This document shows positions 1 to 13,172 of a stretch of DNA of 64,000 bases, one piece after another. The first letter of the stretch is position 1, and every line of letters starts with the position of its first letter. Origin of the DNA: Malus domestica (Eukaryota; Streptophyta; Magnoliopsida; Rosales; Rosaceae); assembly GCF_042453785.1 (NCBI RefSeq), contig NC_091675.1, forward strand, positions 1,128,501-1,192,500, given 5' to 3'. The translations under genes were made by a program, and so were the position numbers. The notes below the pieces were generated by a model, which had not been told where the DNA came from, searched no databases, and saw nothing but the letters and a program-made list of their open reading frames with translations.

Positions 1-485
1 ACGTATTTCGGTTGTATGTGGGCATGCCAACTTGTCGTGACACACCCCGACCAAGATCAAGGCATGCTGGCCGTCACATAAGAGTGACGTAGCCATGTGC
101 ATAGTGCGGAAGCAATAGAGATAAGAAATATACGAATAATTAAAAACTGAATTACTAGAGTGCACTACTAAACAGGAAGTCATAGGAGTTAGTTACAACA
201 GTAAACACTTCTAATCAGAGCATAATAAGTCTATGTGCAGTCCAGTAGGACAAGTACTAGTTATACAGTACCAAGAATGTCCTACTATTATTTAGGTAGG
301 ACAGAACTGCCGACGTCCTCAAGCCACCAACAGCAAGCTTACTTAAAACCTGAAGGGGTGCAAAACAGCAAATGTGAGTGGGCGAAAACAAATGTTTTAC
401 AAAACATTTCATTTATCAATATACTAACCCTTCGCTTTAAAACATGTATAATTTTTCCCAGAATCAAGATATAAACATATACATA

Positions 486-505
486 ATATATATATATATA
501 TATAT
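486..505. repeat. (TA)n microsatellite
   Basis: A short run of TA dinucleotides inside the solo LTR. Confidence 0.8.
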
Positions 506-1057
506 GAGATCATATCAATTCAATTCATGTTTCACATAATTATATTCAAATGTATGCCATGCCAAGATATAACAGAGTAAACAATTCATGTAAGAATAAT
601 TTCATAAAAATACGATATGTTAGTCGGAACCCCTAAGGTAGTCTGTACGGCTGATTTCATAGCTCAAAGTTACTCTAGCCGGAGTCACTATAATGATCTA
701 TATGGCAACATACTGCACATAAGTCGGAACCACTAAAAAAGGGTTTGTACGACAAGATTGGGTGTAATATAATTATGCTCAATTTTACTCTCTCATAATA
801 TAAATCGCTAGTCACCTACGAGTCAGAACCATTAAAAAGGTCTGTACGACAAGACTGTGCACTTAAGTTGGATCCAAAATGAGCATATAGTGCAAGAGGT
901 GACGTAAATAAACAGGCATGTACTTCATATCTCTGGCTAAATCACAATCACCCTAGGTATGAGCTCAACATTATTCAAGCACATATCACATCATCGATGA
1001 TTCACATAACCAAACATAACTTACCTGAACTTACCTGTGCCTCCACAACATCACATT

Positions 1058-1082
1058 TATATATATATATATATATATATAT
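1058..1082. repeat. (TA)n microsatellite
   Basis: About 12 uninterrupted TA units inside the solo LTR; likely length-polymorphic. Confidence 0.85.
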
Positions 1083-2345
1083 GTGCAATCATGAAATGCA
1101 TATTCAGAATATAAAAGTATTTGGCATATTATTTCAAAGCATACTTTCCTTAAAAATGCATTTCTGGGAAATATATCAAGTATATAAATATATACTGAAA
1201 ACAAAAGCCCACTCACTGGTATGTCGAAGGGTCGTAGCCCCCGAGTCGCCTGTGGATATGTTCGTTCTTGGGATAAGCCTCACCTATATGTGAATTAACT
1301 ATAAAAACGTTATTTTAAAGCATATAGGTAAAACTAGCTAATAACTTCTCATGCAAAGCTCAAAATGGGTATATGAATATACCACAGTGACCTACACAAC
1401 TTCAGGAACATCCCCATATTTTTAGATTAATTTTTGGACCCTTCACGCGCGGCCACGCGCCGGCGAGCGCACAGTAAAACGTGCGGCCACGCGCAGGGAA
1501 TCCTGACGGATTCCCTAACTGCCGTTAGGAATATTCCATTAAGTCCAACGGTAACCGTCCAAACTAATTGACGGAATATTCCCCTTTCTTCTCTGGTGAG
1601 TCGCCGGTCGCCGACGACTTTGCCGGTTTCTGGGTAAAACTTTAAAATCACTATTCTCCTTTGATTCTTCACCATTTTTCATGAAATTGGTACCAAAATG
1701 AAGCTAATAACATGTAGAATCACATTATACAAGTTTCAACGCTTAAATTCTACTAGATTTTTCCTAAGAAAGGTCGATAGCTTGGCTTACCTAGAAACAC
1801 ATCGATCTCAGTCCTCCGACGTCCAAATCCTTCCAACGAAGTACCTCTAGACTCGTGAGGACCTCCTTAAGCTTCCTATGTTCTTAGAATTCCTTGAAAC
1901 ACAAGGTTTTACGTGTGCATGAACAATGCACAAAATCGGGGTTAGGGTTTCTCGGGTTTTCGAAACATTCACGTCCAAACAAGGGTATCAATGTACTCAA
2001 AAGGTTACAATGAGCAAGAACCTTACCTTTAAAGCTTCAATCCGTGCCTGAAAGGGAAAGTTCAAAGCTTGTCCGTACGAAAGAGGGAAGAGAGAGAGTC
2101 CAAGAGATGAGAGAGAGAGAGCACAGGAATGAGAGAGAAGGTAGGTGGGTATGTGTGGTCCAAAAGCCACCAATCATAACTAAGAGAATACTTAGTTCTA
2201 ATTGGTTCCAAAAAATAGAGGAATATAGCTAATTGGTCCACACTCTTAAGTATAACCCATAGCATCCATAATAATTCTCAATGTCCAAGGGTAATTCCGT
2301 CATTCCACATTGTCGAAAATTATATATTTGAGACGGGCTGTGACA

Positions 2346-3190
2346 CGTCGACCGACCTGGGCCGAGGAGTAAAATATATTGATGTTGCATCGGATGCGCT
2401 GCTGACTTCTCGATCTTGCGATTGTGGCCGAGGAAAGAACACGTATCGGCCTTCGGGTTCTAGAGTCTGAAGACAAGGCTGTTAGTTCTACGAAGTTCAC
2501 AAATCGTCGGTGTCGAATTTGGTCACGGTGATTATATTCGTAAGAGTATAAGTACGCCGAATCGACACTAGACTATATGGACACAAGTATTCAAAGCAAA
2601 TGTACCTTTTAATAGTAAATGTGGTTCGGCCGTCAGAATGTCGAACTCTAAGTCCAACTTGTGAGTATCCAATCACAAAATAACTCGGCGTTCAACGCAC
2701 CAAGTCTAGTGATTCGTAACACCTCACTTCGCCGAAAATGATCGTAAGATGACCTCTGCCAACCGAGGCTTGGGTAGAAAACCAGTCGGCCTTGACGCAG
2801 TGCTGTTTATCCAAACTGAAGGTGTTTCGCAGTCGACTGATTCTACGTCGGCAGTGCTGTTTATCCAAACTGAAGATGTGTTGGCGAAAAAGAAACTAAA
2901 AATCTCAAGGTTGTTGAGAGGTTTCGCGTAGAGCGAGGGTTTGCGCATGGCAGTTTGTGTGTTGAGTTGGAGGGCCCTTTTCGTTGTTTGCCGCTTTGTA
3001 TTTATAGCCAAGTTTCCTTGACCGCCAATCCAAAAGAGTCCTTTCCCGACTATACTCCAAAAATAATATCAAAACAATTGATATTATCTTTAATATATTT
3101 CGGCAAAAATCTTCTTAGTCTCCTTATGCTTGTAGACTTATATGCTTGTAGACTTATACTAAAGGAGCAACAAATGTCCTGTTGAAACCC
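2346..3190 (-). mobile_element. Minus-oriented LTR fragment beside the solo LTR
   Basis: This stretch is richer in CpG than its surroundings. On the minus strand it has a TATA-like box (rc of tatttatagcc near 2999) followed by about 650 bp of non-coding sequence, the layout of an LTR promoter and R-U5. It carries two direct copies of gtttatccaaactgaag (near 2806 and 2860), each preceded by cagtgct. I read it as part of a minus-oriented LTR into which the 38-2345 element inserted. The far edge is a guess. Confidence 0.45.
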
Positions 3191-4937
3191 TTTCACATGG
3201 CATGCATACTGTGATTCCATCATCAATTCTTATCACTTTAAACTCATTTGACAACACCCATCACCATGCAAAAAGGCCTAGCCTACCTAGGTTTCCTACC
3301 ACATCATCACATCACCAAAAAAAAAAAAAAAAAAACCTAGCTTTCCTAGGCTCTCATCATCACCCTAAGCCATCATCTTTTACCAAAAATGTCGCATGCA
3401 TCTTGAATGCTGATGTTCGTTTTTAATTATCACCATATTTTAAATGGATAATATCCTGACATGCATGCTTCATTATCTGATGCCGTGTATATCTGTCAAC
3501 CAAAATTGATCTAAACCACATATCCACATCCATATCAATTTGAATTGTGCCGCATGTTTCCAGCTTGGAGATATATTATTTCCATAAGAAAATGTCAAGA
3601 TAAATCATTATTAAAAGATAATCATGATAAAAGAAACCATAATGTTATCTTTTAACCTTACTAAAATTATCTTCACTTTTCCATCGACAGTGTGGAGGTA
3701 TGCTTACTCAACGGTCTTGATTACTCGGGGCCGATGGTGTAATTTTAGGTCCAAACACTATCAAACTGTAATTAGTATGTAAAAATACTTGACTGTGGCA
3801 TGTAGCTGAACAGTGTTGATAAGTAATCATATGATTTGTAATATAATACCATCTAAAAACTAAGTGCTTTTGCAATGAAGTTTTGGAGGCCATATAAGGT
3901 TTAATATTTGAGTCATCTTACGCACAAATATTGAAGTTGTATAATGTATACCAAGTCCAAAGATTTTAATTATACCAAGATGAAACCAAACCAACTTTCT
4001 AGTTTTGTAAATCAAAGTGACGCTTCGGTTGCCCTTGCCGATACGACTAAAAACTTGTGCCTCAAGACAAAACATGACCAACCTTTTGTGCCCTTCTGTT
4101 TTTTTCTGTTTTGGGTCAAATCTGTACTTTTTCTTTGTCAATTGCCTCTCTGCACTTAATTATCTTTCCATGCTTAGCTGACTGTCAACATCTTCATCAT
4201 CATAACCATATACTTAAAATTTCTCCACCTTCCATTCCCATGTCACATACTCTTTGGTGAAAGAAATGAGTACATGTTTTTGGTTGAATTGTCATGACAT
4301 GTCGTTCAAAGTTTATTCATGTCATAAGTCTTTCTACCATGCATGGTATGTGAATTCATTTTACGTGATGTTACACCATCTTTGTTAGGTCTCCTTACTA
4401 TAGATCGATGACATATCAATTATGTCATTCATTCAAGTTATATATAACACATGTATCAATAGCATCACATGCTGATATGATCATCACACGCTTCAAATTA
4501 ATTTTTTCTAAAGTACTCTTGGAGTTCCCGATTCCATACATATTTTGGAAACTGAAAGCAAATATAAAAAACAAAGCACGCTGCAGTTGATATTTACATG
4601 GATGTTTGCATTCCGCAATAAGTACAAAGGGGAGAAAGAGAGAGAGAAGGGAGCTGAAGCTCTCCAACTGGGTTTGTCGAAGCCTTCAAAAGCTCCCTTC
4701 ATACAAAAGGTGGGACGAAGAGATCGAACTAAACCCACCAAAGAAAATAAACAAAACGAAATCCCAGCGTTAAAATTAACTTCAAAATGATCTAGGGATC
4801 GGTTCACGTTAAATGAGTGATTTCCACAAGTCATTTTTCTTTCGTCTGCACACTTTAGACTTAAACGACAAAAATAAACATAAAATGTAGAACGAGAAAA
4901 TGTGTGCGTAAATCGCCTCCCCGCTCTAAATGTTCTG
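3191..4937. other. Intergenic region and BBX 3' flank
   Basis: AT-rich sequence with a poly(A) run at 3318-3334. Its right end probably holds the 3' UTR of the B-box gene. I see no supported gene. Confidence 0.6.
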
Positions 4938-6224
4938 TCAGAAAGGTCTGAACCTCTTGGAGCCAACAGATGGAGGACTAATCTGAGGAACCGTGAAGCC
5001 GTCATCCATCCACATTCTGTTGCTGGCCTTCATGTTTGTACCCTCCTTTGTCTCTTCGAAGCCAACGAACCCACCGCCCATCTGTGAATATTGATACGGA
5101 GGTGCTTGTGATGCCTGTGGGACCCACATCCCCATATTTTCCGACGAGAAAGAGTTCAGATTGCTTTCCGGATAGGTTTCCGAAAACGACAGCATCATAT
5201 CATTGTCGACCTGCCATAACCAATAAAACAAAATGCAAAATGTCAGATCCAGCAGGCTAATTAACTAATTGATGACAGATTAACAAAACTCAAAGGAGAA
5301 GTGATTTCTGCAAACTCATTCTCTCTTATCGTTGTTAGTATGAAATAAATCAAACGAGAATCAAGAGACTTGAAACAAACAGAAGTGTGCAGAAATCATT
5401 TTCCGACCCGTATTTGGAAATTTCAGAAAAAATAGGGAAGAACGAGATCAATCAATGCAAACCTTAGAGAAACCAAACGGGGTATTAGAAAAATCAAGAA
5501 AATCCTCAACATGCCAGCCCGGAAGCGTCTCTATCAAGTACTCGGATATGGTACTAGTCGCACCCACCAAATTTCCACCGCCTTTGTCGATTGCAGCGGT
5601 TGAAGTTGAATTCTTGACAGAAATAGGAGGTGGGTTTGGATTTGAAATTGCAGGGGAGGCGGCGGAAACAGATTTCTTGGTTGAAGGTTGATGCTTTTTG
5701 AGATCGGTAGAGGCGGTTTCAGAACTAGCAGTTGCTACAGTTGGCCGCGGCGGCGAAGATTTGTAGAGGGCGGAGGTGGCGGAGAGCTTAATACCTGTAA
5801 GAAGATATCGGTTGTGCTTCCGGGTGTGCTCGTTGGCGTTGTGAATTGGAAGGTCGCACTCCCTGCACAGAATCGCTCTGTCCTGCTGGCAAAACAAGAA
5901 GGCTCTTCTCTCCTGTAGATGAAGATTAAGAAACCCAAATCAGAAAATCGAGCGACCATTGTTTAGAGGGTAGAGCCGTAGAGGGAGGATATATACAGTA
6001 GCAATCGAGCGCTAACAAGTCAGTAAGCTAATACATACCTGACAGATATCGCAGACGGGGAACTCCTTAGACGAGGGGTGGACGAGAGAGAAACGGTGGT
6101 GCTTGGAAACGAGCTTATTGGCGTGGTGGACACGGTGGTCGCAGGCGTCGCAGAGGGCGGCCTCGTCGGCAGTGCAGAACACCGAAGCGTCGTCCTTGTT
6201 ACACACATCACACTGGATCTTCAT
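4938..6224 (-). CDS. B-box zinc-finger protein, BBX20/21/22 type
   Basis: Three coding exons on the minus strand: 6224-6039, 5912-5463 and 5210-4938, all phase 0, giving 302 residues. The N-terminus has two tandem B-boxes: the first starts MKIQCDVC (Cys5, 8, 17, 25, 28) and the second starts CDIC at 58-61 with Cys70, 78 and 81. The first intron splits the second B-box right after CDICQ, as in this family. There is no CCT domain; the C-terminus has the conserved FTVPQISPP stretch of group IV BBX proteins. Family knowledge: BBX20, 21 and 22 act with HY5 in light signalling, seedling de-etiolation and anthocyanin control in the nucleus. That role is inferred here. Which of the three it is needs a tree. 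The start is the only ATG directly ahead of the first Cys pair. Confidence 0.93.
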
Positions 6225-6404
6225 CAGTTCTGAACTTCCAGAACAGAAAGAGAAGCTAAATCTAAGGGAAATAGGTAAAGAGGAAAAGGAGGCAGTGGGA
6301 GTGGAGGCTCTTTAAAGAAAGCAGAGGATACTTAAAAGAGAACAAATATGAGGAGAGTAAAAAGTACCGGCGAGTAATAAAATATCGACAGGGATACTGG
6401 GAAA

Positions 6405-6470
6405 TCTTGGGGAACTATTTATGGTCCTTTCTCTCTCTCCTCTCCCTTTCTCTCTCTAACTTTAACAGAG
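6405..6470 (-). promoter_or_regulatory. Likely BBX core promoter with CT/GA tract
   Basis: On the minus strand a TATA-like ccataaatag lies about 190 bp upstream of the BBX start, next to a dense CT/GA-rich tract (6430-6458). This is a normal layout for a plant promoter and 5' UTR. No transcript evidence is available. Confidence 0.4.
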
Positions 6471-6748
6471 CGAGAATGGTGGAGTGAGCGAGTAAAAGGA
6501 AGATGCTGAGAGGTTAGAAGGGTTGGGAGGTGGTTGCTTTATTAAATGGTTTTGGTCAGTGAATATTTAACAAATTACAGTTGCCCCATTTAGCTGTGAA
6601 GTGAGAGTGGGATAAAAGCTCCATATAATTTGGGGTTCGTTTGTTTACTACTTTTAGGTTCCGGTTCAATTGTTTTTCATTTCCGGCTTTGGTAATTGGT
6701 TCGTCTTTTGGGCAAGCGTGTGTGTGCGAGGAAGTGACGAAGTCGGGG

Positions 6749-6768
6749 TAGGGTTAGGGTTAGGGTTA
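6749..6768. promoter_or_regulatory. Telomere-like repeat upstream of BBX
   Basis: Three head-to-tail TTAGGG units, read as TAGGGTTAGGGTTAGGGTTA, about 525 bp upstream of the BBX start codon. Each contains the ACCCTA core found in plant telo-boxes. The unit is 6 bp, not the 7 bp of canonical plant telomeres, so it is more likely a promoter motif cluster than a telomere relic. Confidence 0.6.
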
Positions 6769-7607
6769 TGGCAAAGACCAATGCTAATGTGACTAATGTG
6801 ATATTGTTTCAAAACTAATATGGCAAAATTAAAATACGTAGTAACTTGTGATACTATGTGCCACTATTACATTGACATTTCTGTTTTGTATGTGTTTTTT
6901 ACGTACACGAGATCATTTTTATACGATCGAGTATGATTAAAACTATAAAATTTCAAATTTTTGTGTAAATCGCTGAATGAATCACGTCATCATGTTGTTG
7001 TACTCAAATTTTTTCTCCCAACAATGGTGCAATTTTCTACTTTTACTTATTTCTCAAATTGCTCTTAATCAATCAATAAATAATTGGTTCATCATGAATT
7101 CCAAGTTGAGTAATCACATTTTAGTTTTTATTTAGTCTTTTGATTATAGTAGTTATATGGGACCACCTTATTATACCCATGCTGGCTCGACATTGCATCT
7201 GATATCATGTGATCTCCAAATCTTGGAGGAGGGTTTTGTTTATCTGAGCAAGACCTCGAACAGCTATTACTTTCTCACCACTCCAACAATAACAATTAAA
7301 CATTATCTTATTAAGTAGAGTCGGCTATATGAATCTTATAACGTTTATGCATTCAATTTTTCGTCAATTCTGCTATTAGCTCAAGTACTACTACCCCGCC
7401 ACTCCACACACTAAAAAAATTAAACGTGGAAATTCATTTAAATTCATCGAAGACTGAATATTAACATGAAATACATACATAGATACATTGTGGTGGTGGG
7501 ACAACACAAGATCGAGAAGATATCATGTGATCTTACGTCTTCTTCTTCTTATGTCTTTGGTTATTCGAAAAGGAATAAGGATCTTTCATATATATAGTTC
7601 ATACCCT
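6769..7607. other. Intergenic, upstream of BBX
   Basis: AT-rich, with no gene signal. Short direct and inverted repeats are present but no element boundaries could be fixed. Confidence 0.6.
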
Positions 7608-7615
7608 TATATAAT

Positions 7616-8527
7616 TAGGGGTGGGTTCGGTTTAATTCGGTTCGGTTTTTTGCCAAAACCGAAACCAAACCGAAATTTCGGTTCGGTTCGGTTCGGTTCA
7701 TTTTTTTTTCAGTTTTTTTCGGTTCAGTTTCGGTTTTTTGTTTTTTTTTTCTTTCAAAAAATGAAAAACATTGAAATTTTAACATATGCAACACAATCAT
7801 ATAATCAAAGACAATGAAAATAAATATTTAAAGTTGAACTAAAATCATCAATCAAGTCTTCCAAAGTCCAAACTAACAACCTCACAACACAAAAATCGTA
7901 CAAATGACTTAGAAAAGTTAAATTGTATGATGTTGTTCAAAGATCAGGGTTGTTTGCTTGTAACTGCATGTTGACAACTTGATTAGTAAAAGTAATGCGT
8001 GGGTGGATTTATTTAGTATGTGTTGGATTCTTTTCCATCACAAATTCCCTAAGTAATCTACCCGAAATAAATGTTTATGGATTCTGTTACATGTTATATA
8101 AGAGTAGATTTGGAAAAGAAAGCTGAGACAGAAGTAGACAGTGCTATGGAGATGGATGTAGGTACTTCAGGATGAGGTTTGACTCCGGAACCTTATATGG
8201 GGGATAAATAATAGGTTAGGGTTTAAAGTTTTTATAAGACTTTTTTTTAATATTTTGAGCTTAAAGTTTGGCAACACATTGGGTTTAGCACATTTTAACT
8301 TACAAATTGGGTTTAGAAAATAATATCCAAAACAAATAATTAAATAAAAAAATTAATTTAATTAATTCGGTTCGGTTCGGTTTGGTTCGGTTTCTAGATC
8401 ACTAAAACCGAACCGAACCAAAAGAATTCGGTTCGGTTCGGTTTTTTTGTTCGGTTCGGTTTTTTCGGTTTCGGTTCGGTTTGGTTTTCGGTTTTTTTCG
8501 GTTTTCGGTTTTTTGAACCCACCCCTA
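7616..8527. mobile_element. hAT-type MITE rich in CGGTT
   Basis: A 912 bp element with inverted ends TAGGGGTGGGTTC / GAACCCACCCCTA and an exact 8 bp target duplication TATATAAT (7608-7615 and 8528-8535). TAGGG-type ends with an 8 bp duplication are hAT hallmarks. Both subterminal regions (about 7625-7740 and 8368-8515) are arrays of CGGTT(C) units in opposite orientation, so the two ends could fold on each other. The middle is AT-rich and non-coding, so it is non-autonomous. The frames across the CGGTT arrays give FGSVRFGS-like peptides and are artefacts. Confidence 0.88.
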
Positions 8528-8535
8528 TATATAAT

Positions 8536-11500
8536 TGATTGCGAAAGTGACCAAATTGAATGTGCTTTTCCTTTGAGGTTGGCATGCATGGAATATATAT
8601 GGACAGAATAAGCTCAGACATGAATATTAAACTACTGATTGATAGCACTCTTCAATAAGATTGTGTTGGGTGTATAGATACTAATATCTAGTTAGATAAG
8701 ATCACTAAAATCGTCACTGAAGTTCCTATTAACTAAAAACATTTTCAACTATTTTAAAAACAGTTCAAAATGAGCACTTATTGTGGTGCTACAATATTAT
8801 TTTATTGTGAAGCACTAAACAATAGAGGTCCATTCCATTATGAAAGCTAACAACTTTTTAGTAAATTGATTATATTTTTTTAATACATACGATATTATAT
8901 ATATTAAGAGATTGATGAATAAGCTAAAATTCACAATGAACTAACCATAATAATTTAGTTTAAATTCGTTTTTTGAAGAAAATCAAACTTAAGACTTCTC
9001 ACTTAAGTACAAATGAAAATGAATAAATACCAAACTATAGCGCAAAGTAAATAAAAATAAAACATGGCAAACATCCACTCTAAAAGATTTTTTATGGTTA
9101 AAAAGAGGAGGAGGGTCGGATTACATATTTAAATGAAATACAATATTATTAGCCTATTAGGGTTCTGGTAAGTGGAGTATTATACAAAACATATTTTATA
9201 TTGCCACCAGATCTAGATTATTGTTGAAGTTTCGAGCAATAAGCGAATCTCGAATCCTCTATTATTATTTTTTTATCGGGAATTAAGGATCATGGGACCG
9301 CTTCGCTCTTTAAAATTGGGGGATGGGGTGGCTTCAACTTTGTATCTGTGAAATCATGGACGTCTTTATGGTAGGCATGGAAAAGTAGGCCAGACACTGC
9401 CTTGAGTCTCGGCTGTCTCGACGGTTGTATTTTGTGTATATGTACATAACGAAGACATCCCCATGCATGTTGCTATCTCCCTTTTCTGGGGGCTAGTACG
9501 ACTGCTGAAAGCTATTTCTGCACCGCCGACGAACCTTGACCTAACTTTTATCAAGCACCGAACTCGTCCTAATACTGTGCCAGCCCCAATAACTACAATT
9601 TGGTTAATTTTGCTTTTTCATTTGGATACAATTCTATGCATCCTTTTCCCCGGAGGTTTTTTATATAGGAACATTTTATCTTTAATTTTATACAATATTT
9701 TCTTCGAATGGCAGTATGGGCAGATACCTGAGAACCCAGTTTACCCTTTGATATTCTAACACCACGAAGAAAATTGAAATTTTTAACTCTAAAACTTGGT
9801 AATAAGTCTAAGGGAGTGACCCAACTTACCCTAACCATAGATTAGCCCTAATACACACATGCAAAATCTCATAGTTTTTCGACATGAAAACAACAATTTA
9901 CATCCTCACACATTATAGATGACAATTTGCCTATAAAAATATGAACATGATTATTGATTAATTACTACTTAATGAATAACTTAGTAGCAAAAGTACATAT
10001 TCTTTTGGCAAAATTTATATGAAATTCAACTCGTTAAAGTTTGACGGTAAGATATGGTACTTATGACGAGAGGGAATCGGTCACCCAGCAGCATCCTACC
10101 TATTTGGGACAAGGAACGATATTCTTTATGTTTTTTTCTGGAAGAATATGAAGCTTTAGAGGTCTTGAGAATTTGGAGGTTTTTGTGCAAAATTTAGATC
10201 GAGGCCCTTCATTTTTTAATACTGTATTTTTTTTGTTATTTTTTTTTTCAATTTGTATCTATAAAATTTAAATACTACAAATTAGAGCACCACTTTGAGT
10301 GGATAAGAGTGTTTCCTGTCTTGAAAGGTCTTCAGTTCAAAATATGTTGCATGGTTTTTTGTGTAAAACTTATCAACTTTTTAAGTTAATAAATTTGCAA
10401 AACTTAAAAAAATAGCAAAATAGTTCTACAAGAACTCGGGCCATGTACAAGAAGATTGAAGGCCTACACCACTAGAGATGGTGTGGTGATTATTATTATC
10501 TTACACATTTAAGTCTATAATAGGTATTTGTTTACATGTAAAGAAACTTTGGGGGCCTTATGAGGTGGCACCTTTTGCACACTCTGCCGGCTCTGTCTAT
10601 GAGTTTCCAAAAAAAAAATATTATTATTATTATTCTATGATTATTAGTTTGATAATTAAAGTATATAGTGTTTATTGTATAATAGATTATTTGAAAATAT
10701 CTATCTAATCAAGTAGACTGGAACCCCTTGACAAAGACCTAGCTACATATTAACGCATACTAGCTGGTGGTGGAGTAGAGATTTAAACACAAAACATCGA
10801 ACGTAGGAATAAATATATTTCACTATTTCAACTCTAGTCTAAAATCCTAGCAAGTAAAAACCAACTTATTAAGAGAGATGGGGATATACTTTTGAGGGAG
10901 TCCTTAGCATTTTTCTATAGAGATTCATTATCCATTTTCTGGATTTCACAGTGATCATTGTGCAATTGAAAGTTTAAACATTAGAGTTGAAGATAATATA
11001 ATTAGAGGGAGACTTCACTTCTGCTTAAAATACGTAGTGATCTATTATAAATTATTATGTAAAGATCATCTTTACAAAAAATCAATTACAATTAAGATTG
11101 TTGAGTCATCAAACTATATAAAAGATTAAAAACAGATTGACAGATTTGATAAAAATATTATGAACCGTCAATCTATTTGCTACAATTGAATGACTAAATC
11201 ATCTTAGATTTAGTTGATTTTTTGCATAAATGATCTTCACATAGTGATGTATAATATGAACGGTCCGATTATAAGCACGAAATTTTGTGTAAATCACAAA
11301 GTATTTTGAGGAGGAATTCCTCCTCAACTTTAAAGAGCCAAACTCTTCTTATAGAATTAAAACTGTAGCACTTGTCAAATAAATAACTGGTGCCACGAAA
11401 CTTATTGCATGCTTTGTGATATCATTTGCACGTATTAACCTCTGATCAGAGTTTATTCACGTTTGTGCTCAAACCCACATCGGTTATGTGAATGTGATCA

Positions 11501-13172
11501 TTTAAATGCTGTTATAACTCAGATCAGAAAAAAAAAAAAAAACAAACTATACCAGAATTAAATAATCTTGAAGGGACAAAGAAGGATCAAAAGATAGGTC
11601 TTGTAAATATTTTGTATTAGGGTTTGATTCCAATACGTTTCATTTGGACGAGAATTTTGAAGAACAGGATGTGCTCAGGCTGGAAATATATAATTCCCCA
11701 TGCATTATATTTGTGTCTATATATTATATATGTATACATGTCATGTGTATATAAATATCAGGAAGTTAACATATTTATTACAGGTATGTTGCAGCATAAG
11801 CTGGACATATGCGCTAGCTGTGCACTGTGTGAGGATAATTTTCTTATATGGCTTGAATCTTTAATATTATTGCCTTCATTATTTGTGTTTACTATTTTGA
11901 AAGGATATTGTCACTCGTTGTTACTAAAATTGAGAAAAAAAACTCAGAAACGAAATAAAGGAGGAAAGTGAAGAAAAAAGTAGAAATAAAAAACAATAAA
12001 CAAATAGTATTTACTACGATGCATATATACAATAATTTACTTGCCAGTTTAACAAAAATTTAAAATTTCTTATAGCGAAGCTCTAATAGTAGTGACGATA
12101 CCTAAACTAATTAATTGATGATGGTCATTGATAATATAAGCAAAGGACTCGAATAGCTTTGGCAAAGGTTTTCCCTCAGGACTGAGGACAGAATGAAGGG
12201 ATTTCTCCCGGGGGCACAAGGGTTAGCCTGTCTTTTTGTCCCAAATATATAGAAATTTAAATAATAATAAAAGAATTAAAATGGATTTTTAATTAAATAG
12301 AATTTGTTTTAAAAAAAACAAAAAAGTAAAAGTAGAGAGTGACAAAAAGAAAGAGGACGAGTAAAACTATTGTTACATATGGATGGATGAAAAAAAATAG
12401 TTTTTATTAGCAAAATTACTTTAATGCCTGTAATTTTTTTAATATTTTCTTTTAATTATGCATAAAATAATGACACTATTTTCATTATTTTTTTTTTGTT
12501 GATAATCAAATTTTTATTAATAGATAGCATAAATATAAGTATATTTTTACTCCTCATATAACAACTAAATTTGCTGTAGCAAAACTCAAGTTGGATGGTT
12601 TCCCGAAAAAAATTGGATTTGTTATCCCAAGTTCAACTCCTGGCAACAGAAAATTTTGTTTTACATTAAAATTATTTTTATTTTTAGAATTCAGCTACCG
12701 GAATCATCAAGTAGCGTACTTCTATTAAAAAAAAAACATGAAAACAGGATTCAAGATTTGCCATGATGGATAGGCTCTTTCTCTATAAGCTTCCGGTTTG
12801 GAAAACGAGATAGAAAAGCTTTGTTGCGCCTTTTTGAAGGACCCCAATTTTTGTTTCTTTCTGTTTTTCAACAATTGAGATTTTAGATTCGAATTTTCCA
12901 TTTAGATTATATTAGATTAGTATATCCTTAAATCAAAGAAAAACAAACTGTGGTCCTATTGATTTATGAGTTCGAATAGAAAAACAATAAGCAGAAAGTA
13001 AATATGTTGTCAAATTACAGACCACCTTCTTCAACGACAATTGTATACAACAGAAGAGAAGTGGCTTCAACTAGTGAAACCCAGAAGCTGCAGGAAAAAT
13101 TAGCACCTTCTGAATACTGTACCGTTCTTGGCACCTCCGCTATCATTCACAATCGGTGCTCTTTGCCTTCAG
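8536..13172. other. Long AT-rich intergenic region
   Basis: No supported gene. It holds A/T runs, degenerate tRNA-like promoter scraps (near 10290 and 12600) and a weak foldback at 11030-11275. A 115-codon frame at 11624-11971 is AT-rich, resembles nothing I know and is not claimed as a gene. The last 150 bp is probably the 3' UTR of the FHA gene. Confidence 0.55.
11030..11275. repeat. Weak foldback repeat, possible decayed MITE
   Basis: The left arm, around agtgatctattataaattattatgtaaagatcat, is approximately inverted on the right (near 11225-11265, containing gatcttcacatagtgatgtataat). No clear target duplication was found, so the boundaries are approximate. Confidence 0.35.

Larger units (their letters stand above)
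38..2345. mobile_element. Probable solo LTR, about 2.3 kb
   Basis: The segment begins TGACACACCCCGACC and ends GGGCTGTGACA, giving TG...CA termini. It is flanked by TGTCG (33-37) and CGTCG (2346-2350), a 5 bp target duplication with one mismatch. There is no gag-pol coding inside, only short chance frames, so it looks like a solo LTR of a large Ty3/gypsy-type element. It contains (TA)n runs, a GC-rich patch near 1440-1620 and purine-rich sequence near 2080-2140. The ends resemble LTRs I associate with Rosaceae; the family was not confirmed by search. Confidence 0.55.

Noticed and set aside
7488..7817. 109-codon frame with FGSVRFGS-type repeats
   Set aside because: It is simply the CGGTT array of the hAT MITE read in frame.
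11624..11971. 115-codon open frame on plus
   Set aside because: AT-driven composition, no recognisable domain, no splice or promoter context.
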